Shown in pieces: positions 45,202 to 54,257 of a stretch of DNA of 64,000 nucleotides. Source of the DNA: Bog-473 sp963743785 (lineage in GTDB: Bacteria > Actinomycetota > Acidimicrobiia > Acidimicrobiales > RAAP-2). The position numbers were made by a program, and so were the translations under genes. Each line of letters starts with the position of its first letter. The first letter of the stretch is position 1. The notes below the pieces were generated by a model that had not been told where the DNA came from, made no database searches, and worked only from the letters and a program-made list of their open reading frames with translations. Location: positions 1 through 64,000 of the forward strand of contig CAVURD010000012.1 of the NCBI GenBank assembly GCA_963743785.1, in the 5' to 3' direction.

Positions 45202-46026
45202 ATGACGGACGTGGCAAGTCTCACACCGGATCTGATCGACTGTTTCCGGAGCGACGGGTTCGTCGTTGTGCCCGACGTGCTCACGGAGTCCGAGCTGGCT
45301 CGATTCGGGGCGGCCGTCGATGCGGGCGTGGCCCGACGAACCTGCCGCGACACCCGGCAGCTGGCCGAGAAGTCACGCTACGAGCAGTCCTTCATTCAAT
45401 GCCAGAACCTCTGGGAGGACAGCCCCGACGTTCGCCTCCTCACCTTCCACTCGGGGGTGACAGAAACGGCGGCGCGCCTGCTCGGCGTGGACGCCATCCG
45501 CATCTGGCACGATCAGGCGCTGTACAAGGAGCCCGGCGGGCGCGAGACCGACACCCACCAGGACCAGCCCTACTGGCCGATCGCCGAGACCGACACCATC
45601 ACCGCCTGGATCCCCTTCGAAGGGTCGACGTTGCAGAGCGGGGCCATGGGCTATCTGCCGGGGAGCCACAAGTTGGGCATCCGTAAGTTCGTCAATATCT
45701 TTATCGGGCCGACGGAGGACCCTCTGTCGATGGACGGCCTGAAGGACCTGGACCCCGTGTACGTCGAAGTGCCACCGGGAGCGGTGGCGTTCCACCATGG
45801 GTTGACGTTCCATCTCGCTCTGCCGAACGCGACCGACCGGACGCGACGCGTGCACACGGCCATCTACTTCGGCAATGGGTCGGTGCGGGGCTCCGGACAC
45901 CCGCACCCCTCGGTGGACCGGGCTCACATCGGCGTGGGTGAAGCGATCGACAGCGACGTGACGCCCATCGCATGGCCCCGGAGTCTGGGCGATGTCCCTG
46001 CCCCACCATCGGATCACATCCGATGA
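45202..46026 (+). CDS. phytanoyl-CoA dioxygenase (PhyH) family protein 1
   Basis: The 274-residue Fe(II)/2-oxoglutarate oxygenase has the facial triad His119-x-Asp121 (THQDQPYW) and a distal His204 (GLTFHLALPN), with the N-terminal FRSDGFVVVPDVLTESEL typical of PhyH proteins and YLPGSHK before the second half. It hydroxylates an unknown acid, ester or secondary metabolite. The ATGA overlap with the next PhyH gene at 46023 shows they are cotranslated, perhaps as two successive oxidations or a heterodimer. Confidence 0.92.
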   Translation: MTDVASLTPDLIDCFRSDGFVVVPDVLTESELARFGAAVDAGVARRTCRDTRQLAEKSRYEQSFIQCQNLWEDSPDVRLLTFHSGVTETAARLLGVDAIRIWHDQALYKEPGGRETDTHQDQPYWPIAETDTITAWIPFEGSTLQSGAMGYLPGSHKLGIRKFVNIFIGPTEDPLSMDGLKDLDPVYVEVPPGAVAFHHGLTFHLALPNATDRTRRVHTAIYFGNGSVRGSGHPHPSVDRAHIGVGEAIDSDVTPIAWPRSLGDVPAPPSDHIR

Positions 46027-46799
46027 CCACGGTGTCGCTGCTCACCGACGAACAGAACCGTTCGTGGAGCGAACGAGGCTTTTTCCGGATCCCGGGATTC
46101 GCTCCGGCCGAAGCGTGCAACGCGATGCAGGCGCGCGTCGTCGAAATCGTCCGCAACCCTGCCGAGGCGTCCGAGATCGGGGCCAGGGTCCTCCCGGAGA
46201 ACAACAAGGCCGGTGGCGTCGTCGCCAATCCCGAGGACGCGGTGTCGAAGGTCTTTGGGCTCCACCGCGAAGGCGTCTTCTCATCCTTCGCTCTGTCCGA
46301 GCCCGTGGTCGAGCTGGTGGCTCAGCTGATTGCGCCCGATGTCGACGTCTTCCTGTCACAGTTCATCTTCAAGACCTCGGGCGCGTGGGGACAGCCCTGG
46401 CATCAGGACTCGTTCTATTTCCCCTTCGAGCCGCCCCGGCCCGTGGTCGGGGTTTGGCTGGCCGTGACGGAGGCCACCCTCGTCAACGGCTGCCTTCACG
46501 TGTTGCCCGGGTCCCAGGTCGAACCGATCCACACGCACGTGCCGGATCGGCGGCCGGGCGCCAACCACGGCTACTTCGAAATCGTCGACCACGATATGGC
46601 GGGCGCCGAGCCGGTATTGATGGACGCAGGTGACCTGCTTGTCTTCGACAGCCACCTCATGCACCGCTCGACCGATAACGAGTCCGACGGAATCCGCGCC
46701 GCCATGGTGTACCACTACGCCGCCGCAGGCACAGAGGACCGCAGCGAAGAATTCTTCCCCTCGTTCAACGACTGGCTGCCCGCCCGGCGGGCGCAATAG
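46023..46799 (+). CDS. phytanoyl-CoA dioxygenase (PhyH) family protein 2
   Basis: The 258-residue oxygenase has His127-x-Asp129 (WHQDSFYFPF) and His214 (SHLMHRSTDN), the Fe(II) triad, plus a WLAVTEATLVNGCLHVLPGS segment of the PhyH family. It starts within the stop of the preceding PhyH gene. It is not a close copy of its neighbour, so the two probably act on different positions or substrates. Confidence 0.92.
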   Translation: MTTVSLLTDEQNRSWSERGFFRIPGFAPAEACNAMQARVVEIVRNPAEASEIGARVLPENNKAGGVVANPEDAVSKVFGLHREGVFSSFALSEPVVELVAQLIAPDVDVFLSQFIFKTSGAWGQPWHQDSFYFPFEPPRPVVGVWLAVTEATLVNGCLHVLPGSQVEPIHTHVPDRRPGANHGYFEIVDHDMAGAEPVLMDAGDLLVFDSHLMHRSTDNESDGIRAAMVYHYAAAGTEDRSEEFFPSFNDWLPARRAQ

Positions 46800-46869
46800 C
46801 GCCCTTCGTTCCCCGTGGTCGACCCTGGGTTCCAGCTGTGCGTCCGACAAGGGATTACCGTGTCCAACC

Positions 46870-47181
46870 GTGGATTTCACGATCGAGGTCGGTACAACCG
46901 AGACCCACGCGGTGCACCTACATTTCAATCATTGGTTTGGCCAGGTGCACATCACGGTGGACGGCGAAGATGCTGCCTCGCGCTGGCGCATGTTCACCAT
47001 CAGGCCCACCCAACGCTTCGAGTTCCCGGTCGGCACGCAAGAGCACCACGACGTGGTGATCGAAAAGACGCGAAAATCGGTGTTGGGGGGTTTCCGTAGT
47101 CAGACCTGTCGCGTGATCGTCGACAATCAAATTGTCGCTGAATACCGCGGCAGCGTGTCGGGCAAGACCACCAAACTCTGA
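46870..47181 (+). CDS. small beta-rich protein of unknown function
   Basis: A frame beginning at GTG 46870 gives 103 residues with alternating hydrophobic and charged residues that suggest an all-beta domain: FTIEVGTTETHAVHLHFNHW, QVHITVDGE, RFEFPVG, VVIEKTR, CRVIVDNQIVAEYRG. It lies 70 bases after the PhyH pair on the same strand. I do not recognise the family; the VIEKTR...GFRSQ...VDNQIV pattern could fit a small sensor or binding domain. No signal peptide or helix is visible. Confidence 0.65.
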   Translation: MDFTIEVGTTETHAVHLHFNHWFGQVHITVDGEDAASRWRMFTIRPTQRFEFPVGTQEHHDVVIEKTRKSVLGGFRSQTCRVIVDNQIVAEYRGSVSGKTTKL

Positions 47182-47217
47182 TGTCACGCCCGTCTGCGAT
47201 GTCACCTCCGTCTGCTC
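47182..47217. repeat. two imperfect tandem copies of an 18-bp unit
   Basis: GATGTCACGCCCGTCTGC (47182-47199) is followed directly by GATGTCACCTCCGTCTGC (47200-47217), 16 of 18 identical. It begins at the stop codon of the small beta-rich protein and precedes the glycosidase gene by about 50 bases. It may be a short duplication or a tandem activator site. Confidence 0.8.
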
Positions 47218-47266
47218 TGACAAGGATTGCCACAATCTCCTAAGTGGCACGTCCTAGCATGTCCCG

Positions 47267-48895
47267 ATGCACATGACGAGGCGTCGTCTCGTCGTGGGGC
47301 TGATTGTGGTCGTCGCTGCGGCCGGCGCAGTCGTGGGTGGTTTGGTCGCAACGTCGGGCGGAGGATTGAACCTTGCCGCAGAGACGATTGTGCAGGGACA
47401 GCTTCATGCCGAGTCGGGCCCATTCCTCACCGACAGCCATGGTCGAGTTGTCGTGCTTCGTGGCGTCAATGCTGTGTACAAGCGCGCTCCGTTCGAACTC
47501 TACGCGGACCCAGGCAAGGATTGGAACTTTTCGCAGGAGGACGCCGAGCGAATGGCGGCGCTCGGGTTCAATGTCGTCCGATTAGGCGTCATATGGGAGG
47601 GTCTCGAACCGGGGACCCTCGGCCCGAACAATCCTGCCATCTGCTCTCCAGGCCCGGCCCATGACCCGCATCAGTTCAACGCGGCGGTGGCATCTGCCTA
47701 TCTGGCCAAGGTGGCAAAGACCGTTGCACTCCTGGGCAAATATCACATCTACACCCTGCTCGATATGCACGAAGATGTCTACAGTTCTGAGTTCGGGGGT
47801 GAAGGTGCACCGCCGTGGGCGGTGTGCACTGACTCCTATCCGATCGGCACGTTGCCGGGTCGATGGTCGAACACCTACAACGACCCGGGCCTGATCACCG
47901 CCACCAAACATTTCTGGACCAATGACGTCGTCGGGGATCTTCAGGGCGAGTACATCCGGGTCTGGAAAGCGGTGGCCCATTACTTTCGCGATGACCCCTG
48001 GGTCGTCGGCTACGACCCCATCAATGAGCCGTTCACCAAGACCCTGAGAGCTGGAGTGCCCGAAGTGGCGGCTCGCCTGGAGTGCCTCTACACGGGAGCC
48101 GCGCATCCGGGTGAAAGTTCGTTCGACGGCTCCGTGCTGGCGTGCCCGCCCGACGACCCCAAGATCGGTCTCATTCGGACCCTTCAGGCGACCAGCCCAC
48201 ATCAACTTGTGTTCTTCGAACCAGATATCTTCTCGAGCAGCGGGCACCCTAATACCATTGGATCAATGGGTCTGCCCGGCCTTGTTTTCAATTTCCACGA
48301 CTACTGCGGCTTCCGGAGCGGCGTCACGGGCAACCCGACTGATCTCAACGCGTGTTCGGCTCAAGAGTTGCGAACAATGCAGCGCCGGAGCGAAGAGCGA
48401 CCCGATATTGCCAGTTCCGAGCAACCGCTTGGCCCGGCCTGGTTCATGAGTGAATTCGGCGCCACGACGAGTGACGCGCTGATGGAGCGGCTGACGGCAA
48501 ATGCCGACAATCTGCTCCTCGGCTGGACGTACTGGGCGTGGAAGTACTACGACGACCCGACCGGAAGTTCGGCCGAGGCATTGGTACAGGCGAACGGCAA
48601 ATTGTCCCCCGCCAGTCGGTCGGTCTCGCGCGCCTACCCGCAAGCGGTGTCAGGTACACCGATCTCGTTCTCGTTCGATCCCGCCAGCGCGCACTTCCAC
48701 ATGCTCTACGTGCCGAACCCGAAGGTGACGGCTCCGACCGTCATTTTTGTACCCCTGTCGGTGCACTATCGGAATGGATATCGGGCCTCAGTGATCGGAG
48801 GAACGGTGCTTTCGCACCCCAACGCCACTCATTTGGTCGTGGCGAATGACCAGGGTGTGTCGTCCGTCTCCGTCAGCATCACGCCGGTACCCTGA
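47267..48895 (+). CDS. secreted or anchored GH5 endoglycoceramidase-like glycoside hydrolase
   Basis: The 542-residue protein has a basic start and a hydrophobic segment (about residues 7-29) for export. The GH5 TIM-barrel is marked by GFNVVRLGVIWEGLEP, LLDMHEDVYS, the acid/base Glu254 in GYDPINEPF, His344 in FNFHDYC and the nucleophile Glu396 in FMSEFGA. This combination is closest to endoglycoceramidases and related glycolipid hydrolases, which split sugar headgroups from lipids. The C-terminal 100 residues form a beta sandwich (SFSFDPASAHFHMLYVPN). The natural substrate here is not known; host or self glycolipids are options. Confidence 0.9.
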   Translation: MHMTRRRLVVGLIVVVAAAGAVVGGLVATSGGGLNLAAETIVQGQLHAESGPFLTDSHGRVVVLRGVNAVYKRAPFELYADPGKDWNFSQEDAERMAALGFNVVRLGVIWEGLEPGTLGPNNPAICSPGPAHDPHQFNAAVASAYLAKVAKTVALLGKYHIYTLLDMHEDVYSSEFGGEGAPPWAVCTDSYPIGTLPGRWSNTYNDPGLITATKHFWTNDVVGDLQGEYIRVWKAVAHYFRDDPWVVGYDPINEPFTKTLRAGVPEVAARLECLYTGAAHPGESSFDGSVLACPPDDPKIGLIRTLQATSPHQLVFFEPDIFSSSGHPNTIGSMGLPGLVFNFHDYCGFRSGVTGNPTDLNACSAQELRTMQRRSEERPDIASSEQPLGPAWFMSEFGATTSDALMERLTANADNLLLGWTYWAWKYYDDPTGSSAEALVQANGKLSPASRSVSRAYPQAVSGTPISFSFDPASAHFHMLYVPNPKVTAPTVIFVPLSVHYRNGYRASVIGGTVLSHPNATHLVVANDQGVSSVSVSITPVP

Positions 48896-49066
48896 TGGCC
48901 TGTCGGCCGCGACCTGACCTGATCGAACCAGTTGGTGTCGAGAAGGTCACTCGGCATTCAGGCCCGCCGTCACAGGCATGTGCCATCGACATGCGGGCGT
49001 GACGATGAGCTCGGGCACCAATTGGGAACGTCCGAGAGACCTCGGCCACCGTAGTCTGAGCCTGGC

Positions 49067-51511
49067 ATGAGCGCCGAGACCGGGACCTTTGCGAGCGGAA
49101 CCTCGCCCCAAGAGTCCATCCGCCGCCGACCCTGGCGCTCGATCGTCTTCGCCCCCGAAGGCGACGGGGCCCGACGCCGGCGTGGATCGGACGGATTCCG
49201 GCTGGGCACCGCCGTCGTGGTGATCCTCGTCGGGCTCGCCATCGCCCATTTCGATCCGGCGGCCGAACACAAGGTGCTCCGTTTCCTCAGTCCGCCGCCA
49301 AACGGCGTCAGGTGGCTGGTGACCAGCGTCTACGTTCTGGGGTCCTTCGGCCTGATTGTGATCCTGGGGTCGGTGGCCCTCCTTTCCCATCGCCGGGCCG
49401 TTCTCCGCGATTTGGTCGTCGCCGGGCTGGCCGCCTGCGGTCTGTCGGGGCTTCTCTGGCTGGTCTTCGGCATGACCGGCGGTCGACCAAACGATGCGTC
49501 GCTGATGGGGTACAACCTCGACTACCCGGTGCTCATCGTGGCCGCGACGGTGGCAGTGGCCATGGCCGCGCTGCCCTATTTGTCACGCACCACACAGCGC
49601 TTGGTCGAGCTGGTGATTTGGCTGGCCGCCGTCGCCACCGTGGTGGCCGGAGACGGGCTCCCCGTGAACGTTGCGGCCAGCGTGGCCCTCGGCTGGGGGA
49701 CGGCTGCGCTCGTCCACCTGGTCTTCGGGTCGCCCCTGGGACTGCCCTCAGGAGAGGAGCTGGCCGTCGTGCTGGCCGATCTCGGGGTGCCGGTCAGCAC
49801 GCTGTCGCCGACCGACCACCAAGTGTGGGGGGTGGCCCGATACACCGGCATCGACGACGTCGGCGAACCGGTGGCGGTGTCGCTCTATGGTCGCGACGCC
49901 GCCGACGCCCAGTTGTTGTCCAAGACGGGCCGATTCCTCTTCTATCGGGACTCGGGGCCGACGCTGTCGTTCTCGCGGATCCAGCAGGTCGAGCACGAGG
50001 CGTACATGACCCTCCTGGCCGAGCGGGGCGGTGTGACCACCTCGCATGTGCTGGTGGCCGGTATCGGCGGTCCAAGCCGAGACGCCGCCCTGGCCGTCCG
50101 GCCGCCACCGGGCATCCGCCTGGGGGAGCTCGACGCGTCGGAGTTGACCGACGACGTGCTGGACGCCCTCTTCACCACCATGCTCGACCTGCGCAGAGCG
50201 CGTATCGCTCACGGTTCGCTCAGCGGCGAGACGATCCTGGTCGATCCGGCGGGGGTCAGGGTCGCGGTGGTCGACTTCCGTACGGCCTCGCCGAGTCCGG
50301 CCGAGGAGCGTCTGGACACCGACCTGGCCGCGGCCCTGGCGGTCGCAGGGCTGGTCGCCGGCCCCGAGCGGACGGCCGCCGCTGCCCGGCGGGTGCTGTC
50401 GAAGGAAGTCGTCGCCGCCGCGCTGCCCCATCTACGGAGAGCCAGTCTCGACCGGGCTGTCTCGACGGCGTTGAAGGGGCGCAAGCAACTGCTCGAGGAC
50501 GTCCGTGCCCGAACCGCCCGGGCCTTCGACATCGAAGCGCCCAAGCTGGCCGAGTCCAAGCGACTCAGCTGGGGAACCATCGTGATGACCGTGGGCACCC
50601 TCATCGGCGGGTGGGCGCTCATCCTCGTTCTCATCAAGGTGGGCCAGTCATTCGACACCATTAAGGGGGCGGCCTGGGGCTGGGTGGCGGCGACCGCCGT
50701 GCTGGCCCAACTGGCCTACCCGTCGACGGCCTTGTCCGAGATCGGCACGGTGAACCAGGTCCTCCCCTACGGGAGGGTGGTGGACCTCGAGTTCGCCAAC
50801 TCCTTCACCTCTCTGGCTGGAGGGACGCCGGCCACGTTCGCCACCCGGGTGCGCTTCTTCCAGCAGCAAGGTTTCGACGCCACGCAGGCGGTGACGTCGG
50901 GCGCTCTGGTGAGCACAACCAGCTGGATCGTGAAAGGCGCGCTTTTCCTCATCTCGCTTCCGTTGGCCTGGGGCGATTTGAACTTCTCTGAGGCCGGACA
51001 GAACAGCTCGGGGAACCATGGCAAGGCTGTCTGGTTGCTGCTGGCGATCATCGTGCTCGTGTTGGTGCTGATCGGCGTGGCCCTGGCCATCCCGCGCCTA
51101 CGCCGACTGGCCGCCGACAAGGCCCGCCCGAAATTGCGCCAGGTGTGGGGTGACCTCAAGGTCCTGGCCGGTCGGCCAGCCAAGCTGGTGGAGCTGTTCG
51201 CCGGGGCCTTCTCGGCGCAACTGATGGTGGCTCTGGCCCTGGGCACCGCCCTGCATGCCTTTGATCAGCACCTCTCGCTCGCCACCATCTTCATCGTCAT
51301 CACGCTGGCCTCCATGCTCGGCGGCGTCACACCGGTGCCGGGCGGCATGGGAGTGGTGGAGGCCGGCATGATCCTGGGCCTCACGGCGGCGGGGATCCCC
51401 GAGTCCCAAGCGGTGGCCGCCACCTTCGTGCAGCGCATGTTCACCTCCTACCTACCGCCCCTCTGGGGCTGGTTCGTCCTCGCCTGGATGCGCAGACGGG
51501 AGTATCTGTAG
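49067..51511 (+). CDS. flippase-like (UPF0104/LPG-synthase TM) protein with embedded degenerate kinase-like domain
   Basis: The 814-residue protein has three parts. Residues about 44-220 contain six hydrophobic helices. Residues about 225-480 are soluble and read like a protein-kinase fold: FYRDSGPTLSFSRIQQVEHEAYM, then AHGSLSGETILVD near 380 (catalytic-loop position) and VVDFRTA near 400 (metal-site DFG position). Residues about 500-814 form the lysylphosphatidylglycerol-synthase TM/UPF0104 region with GGVTPVPGGMGVVEAG. The kinase Asp of HRD is replaced by Gly-Ser, so the middle is probably a sensor or pseudokinase. Members move lipids or lipid-linked precursors. Similar architecture exists elsewhere in actinobacteria. 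Confidence 0.85.
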   Translation: MSAETGTFASGTSPQESIRRRPWRSIVFAPEGDGARRRRGSDGFRLGTAVVVILVGLAIAHFDPAAEHKVLRFLSPPPNGVRWLVTSVYVLGSFGLIVILGSVALLSHRRAVLRDLVVAGLAACGLSGLLWLVFGMTGGRPNDASLMGYNLDYPVLIVAATVAVAMAALPYLSRTTQRLVELVIWLAAVATVVAGDGLPVNVAASVALGWGTAALVHLVFGSPLGLPSGEELAVVLADLGVPVSTLSPTDHQVWGVARYTGIDDVGEPVAVSLYGRDAADAQLLSKTGRFLFYRDSGPTLSFSRIQQVEHEAYMTLLAERGGVTTSHVLVAGIGGPSRDAALAVRPPPGIRLGELDASELTDDVLDALFTTMLDLRRARIAHGSLSGETILVDPAGVRVAVVDFRTASPSPAEERLDTDLAAALAVAGLVAGPERTAAAARRVLSKEVVAAALPHLRRASLDRAVSTALKGRKQLLEDVRARTARAFDIEAPKLAESKRLSWGTIVMTVGTLIGGWALILVLIKVGQSFDTIKGAAWGWVAATAVLAQLAYPSTALSEIGTVNQVLPYGRVVDLEFANSFTSLAGGTPATFATRVRFFQQQGFDATQAVTSGALVSTTSWIVKGALFLISLPLAWGDLNFSEAGQNSSGNHGKAVWLLLAIIVLVLVLIGVALAIPRLRRLAADKARPKLRQVWGDLKVLAGRPAKLVELFAGAFSAQLMVALALGTALHAFDQHLSLATIFIVITLASMLGGVTPVPGGMGVVEAGMILGLTAAGIPESQAVAATFVQRMFTSYLPPLWGWFVLAWMRRREYL

Positions 51512-51524
51512 GGAGCGGCCAGCA

Positions 51525-51558
51525 GAGTTGACGTGCCCTCCGAGTTGACGTGCCCTCC
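51525..51558. repeat. two perfect tandem copies of a 17-bp unit
   Basis: GAGTTGACGTGCCCTCC is repeated exactly at 51525-51541 and 51542-51558. Each copy contains TTGACG, a good -35 box, so the duplicate may give the downstream cytochrome-like gene two promoters or an activator site. It starts 14 bases after the flippase stop. Confidence 0.85.
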
Positions 51559-51707
51559 GATTTCGTCATCTTGTCGTCAGGCTTGCTCGATACCATCGGC
51601 GTGTGAGTCATGTGAGCCACCGCAGCTCCGCTGCTCCCCGTGCCCGATCGTCGTGCGTCCATTTCACCTGGCGGACGCCTGAATTGACGAGCCCTTCCTC
51701 CCAGGAC

Positions 51708-52337
51708 ATGACTGAGTCCAGCGACGGCGTGCCACGGCACAGCCGGCGGCGCCGGAACGGACCCGAGGGTAACGCCCGGCTCACTGGATCGACCGCAGCC
51801 GTAATTTTCGTCCTTCTCGCTGCCGAAGGATTTACGATCTTGCGGGTTCATTCACTCCTGACCCCGCACGTGTTCATCGGGATGTTGCTGGTGCCGCCGG
51901 TCTTGCTGAAGATGGGAAGCACGTTCTGGAAGTTTGGCCGTTACTACCTCGGCGCCCCCGAATATCGTCGGAAGGGACCACCACCCCTTGGCCTGCGCCT
52001 TCTCGGCCCGATCGTGGTCGTCTTGACCGTGTCCGTCTTTGCCACCGGGATCGTGCTCCTTCTTGGGCCAGCGTCGGTACGCAGTCAGATGCAGTTTCTC
52101 CACAAGGCGACGTTCATCGTGTGGATCGGAGCCATGGCCCTCCATGTGCTGGGACATCTCCTCGACACGGCAAGGTTGGCGCCCCGGGACTGGCTGCCGC
52201 GGACCAGACAGCAGGTAGACGGAGCGAGCCTGCGCCAGTGGTCTGTGGCGGCGAGCGTGGCGCTCGGGTTGGTCTTAGGGGTGATCGTGGTTCCTCGTAT
52301 CGGCCCATGGCTCGCCGCGGGGGCGGTTCATCGCTGA
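51708..52337 (+). CDS. four-helix b-type-cytochrome-like membrane protein
   Basis: From the ATG at 51708 the protein has 209 residues and four hydrophobic helices. Histidines placed in or next to helices (RVHSLLTPHVF, FLHKATFIVW, ALHVLGHLLD) resemble heme ligands of DUF4405/cytochrome b561-like proteins. A longer form from 51603 is possible. It may pass electrons across the membrane, but no partner is encoded beside it. Confidence 0.72.
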   Translation: MTESSDGVPRHSRRRRNGPEGNARLTGSTAAVIFVLLAAEGFTILRVHSLLTPHVFIGMLLVPPVLLKMGSTFWKFGRYYLGAPEYRRKGPPPLGLRLLGPIVVVLTVSVFATGIVLLLGPASVRSQMQFLHKATFIVWIGAMALHVLGHLLDTARLAPRDWLPRTRQQVDGASLRQWSVAASVALGLVLGVIVVPRIGPWLAAGAVHR

Positions 52338-52372
52338 CGGACAGAGAGCAGATCGGCTCACGAATGATGCGT

Positions 52373-53245
52373 CTAGTCCTCAAGAGCCCGAGTGACGACC
52401 GTGACATCCTCGTTGCCCAGGCCCTGGCTCACGACCTCCTCCCACTCGTGAGCCAGTGAAGCGAGGACGGTCAAACGCTCCGGGCCGGCTTCCTCCAGGG
52501 CAAGATGGACGTCCTTGAGGGCCAGAGCCAGAGGGAATTCGGGAGAATAGTCGCCGTCTTGGAGCCGCCGGAGCTTTCCGGCCGTCCATTGCGAGACAAG
52601 CGGACTACCCGCAAAGGCGTCAACGACGCTGGGAGTGTCGAGGCCCAGCTGGCCTGCCAGGGCGAGGGAGTTGGCCACGCCTTCTGCCGTGAACGCCAGC
52701 AGCGTGTTGTTGATGAGCTTCATTCGAGAACCCGCCCCGACATCTCCGAGCCAGATCGTGCGTTGGCCGATCGCCGCGAAGACGCGTTCGGCCGTAGGTC
52801 GTGCCTGCTCGGGCCCGGAGGCAAAAATGGTCAGCTTCCCCTGTTCAGCCGGGACCTTGCTACCCGATACGGGAGCATCAAGGAAGAGCACGTCCGGTCG
52901 CTGACGCTCGACGATCGTGTTGATAGCCGCCGTCCCCTTGACGCCGATCGTGCTCATCTGTGCCCAGACGGCGCCTTCGGGAAGCGACTCCAGCATGCCG
53001 AGATCGACGGCGATCGAGGTCACGGCCTTGGTGTCGGTGACCATGGTGACGACCATGTCGGCTCCCTTGACGGCTCCGGTCACTGACTCGGCAACTTCGG
53101 CTCCTTGTTCAGCCCAGCGACGAGCCACGCCAGGATCGCGATTCCATACGACGGTCGGGATACCGTGGCGTAGGGCGGAACCAGCCATCGCCTGGCCCAT
53201 CGTGCCCAGTCCGAGCACAGCAAGTTTCGGGTTTCCGTCTGCCAT
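52373..53245 (-). CDS. NAD(P)-dependent 3-hydroxyisobutyrate dehydrogenase-like oxidoreductase
   Basis: The ATG at 53245 has AAAGGAGGG immediately upstream on the coding strand. The 290-residue enzyme has the Rossmann start LAVLGLGTMGQAMA, the substrate loop LDAPVSGS, and the catalytic Lys in KLINNTLLAF, followed by FPLALALKDVHLALEEA. It belongs to the beta-hydroxyacid dehydrogenase family. It stands alone; its substrate (3-hydroxyisobutyrate, tartronate semialdehyde or an imine) is not resolved. Confidence 0.92.
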   Translation of the reverse strand: MADGNPKLAVLGLGTMGQAMAGSALRHGIPTVVWNRDPGVARRWAEQGAEVAESVTGAVKGADMVVTMVTDTKAVTSIAVDLGMLESLPEGAVWAQMSTIGVKGTAAINTIVERQRPDVLFLDAPVSGSKVPAEQGKLTIFASGPEQARPTAERVFAAIGQRTIWLGDVGAGSRMKLINNTLLAFTAEGVANSLALAGQLGLDTPSVVDAFAGSPLVSQWTAGKLRRLQDGDYSPEFPLALALKDVHLALEEAGPERLTVLASLAHEWEEVVSQGLGNEDVTVVTRALED

Positions 53246-53513
53246 GACGACCCTCCTTTGGGCTCTCTCGACCCCGGGCCCACTATCGGAGCCGGCTCGA
53301 TCAGATTGCAATTGGCCCCAAGGCGGCTGCTCACCACTCTCAACGGCACTTGCTCAACTCGTTCATTTTCGCGCCCACCCGCACGTTCGACAAGGGTGCG
53401 AAGCTGCACGTGGGCTGCAGTTGGCCGCAGGGCTCCGGCCCTCTCCGTCCACCAGAGGTTCGGAGAGCAAGGCAACGAATTTCGTTTGTCGGGGCGTCGA
53501 CCTCGACTCTCGT

Positions 53514-54161
53514 CTATCCAGCCAAACACTCAACAAGTTGTGCGGCTGTCCATTTCCCGCGGACGCCTGGTTTTCCCCTGAGGTATTCCACGGCATCGTC
53601 AGTGCTCAGCCCGTGAGATTCCTGCAGGCCACTGTGAATCATCCGCAGGTACGGAGGGGAAGGGCGATTGAAATCTGTCCGGTTCTCCGACGCGGTGAAC
53701 GTCAGCATTGGGTAGCCGTCCCGTTCGCCGCAGTAGATCAGCTCGCTGTAGTGGCCCCGGGGGAGGAGACGGGTGTGTCCGTGTTTCCTGGCCTGGGCGA
53801 CGTCCAGATCAATGCCTCGGACGCTGGCGTGGGCGTTCTCCTGCCGGACAATCTCTTGAAACTGCGTTGGTGCAATCAGGTATGCCCTCGCCAGAGTGGG
53901 CGGATTTCGGGCCCCAAGCGTGATGAACCCGGCCGCGGTCCCACCCCAGGCACGACGACTCCAGCCGGCAAAGTACAGCGACTGCGGTAGTTCCAGGGGG
54001 ATATCGTCACGCGGAGCAGTGGTATCGGTGCATCCTTCGTAGACCACGTCATTCCCGGCGACGGTGCCACCTTCGATGTACGCCATGAATCTCGCTCGAT
54101 TGAGGTTGGAGCCATAGCTGGCGTACCACACAAGCTCTGGCAGTCCCATGGTGGAAGCCAT
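53514..54161 (-). CDS. gamma-glutamylcyclotransferase-like protein
   Basis: The protein (215 residues from ATG 54161, or 211 from ATG 54149) begins with VWYASYGSNLNRARFMAYIEGG, the glycine-rich Y-G-S-N-L cleft loop of the gamma-glutamylcyclotransferase fold. Later parts (FAGWSRRAWGGTAAGFI, CGERDGYPMLTFTA) are more divergent and the usual catalytic Glu is not evident to me. It is a cytosolic protein and probably a single gene. A dedicated enzymatic role is not established. Confidence 0.75.
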   Translation of the reverse strand: MASTMGLPELVWYASYGSNLNRARFMAYIEGGTVAGNDVVYEGCTDTTAPRDDIPLELPQSLYFAGWSRRAWGGTAAGFITLGARNPPTLARAYLIAPTQFQEIVRQENAHASVRGIDLDVAQARKHGHTRLLPRGHYSELIYCGERDGYPMLTFTASENRTDFNRPSPPYLRMIHSGLQESHGLSTDDAVEYLRGKPGVRGKWTAAQLVECLAG

Positions 54162-54257
54162 TGTCTTTCTCACCGATCGAGGCGTGTCAACGTTGAGAGC
54201 GCACCGCAAGTATCAGCGCACAGCAAGGCTGGCCGTCGGGCGGGCACCAGCTGTTCG

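Noticed and set aside
44742..45353. 203-codon minus-strand frame in the intergenic region
   Set aside because: Overlaps the PhyH start, is Ser/Arg/Thr biased and shows no motif.
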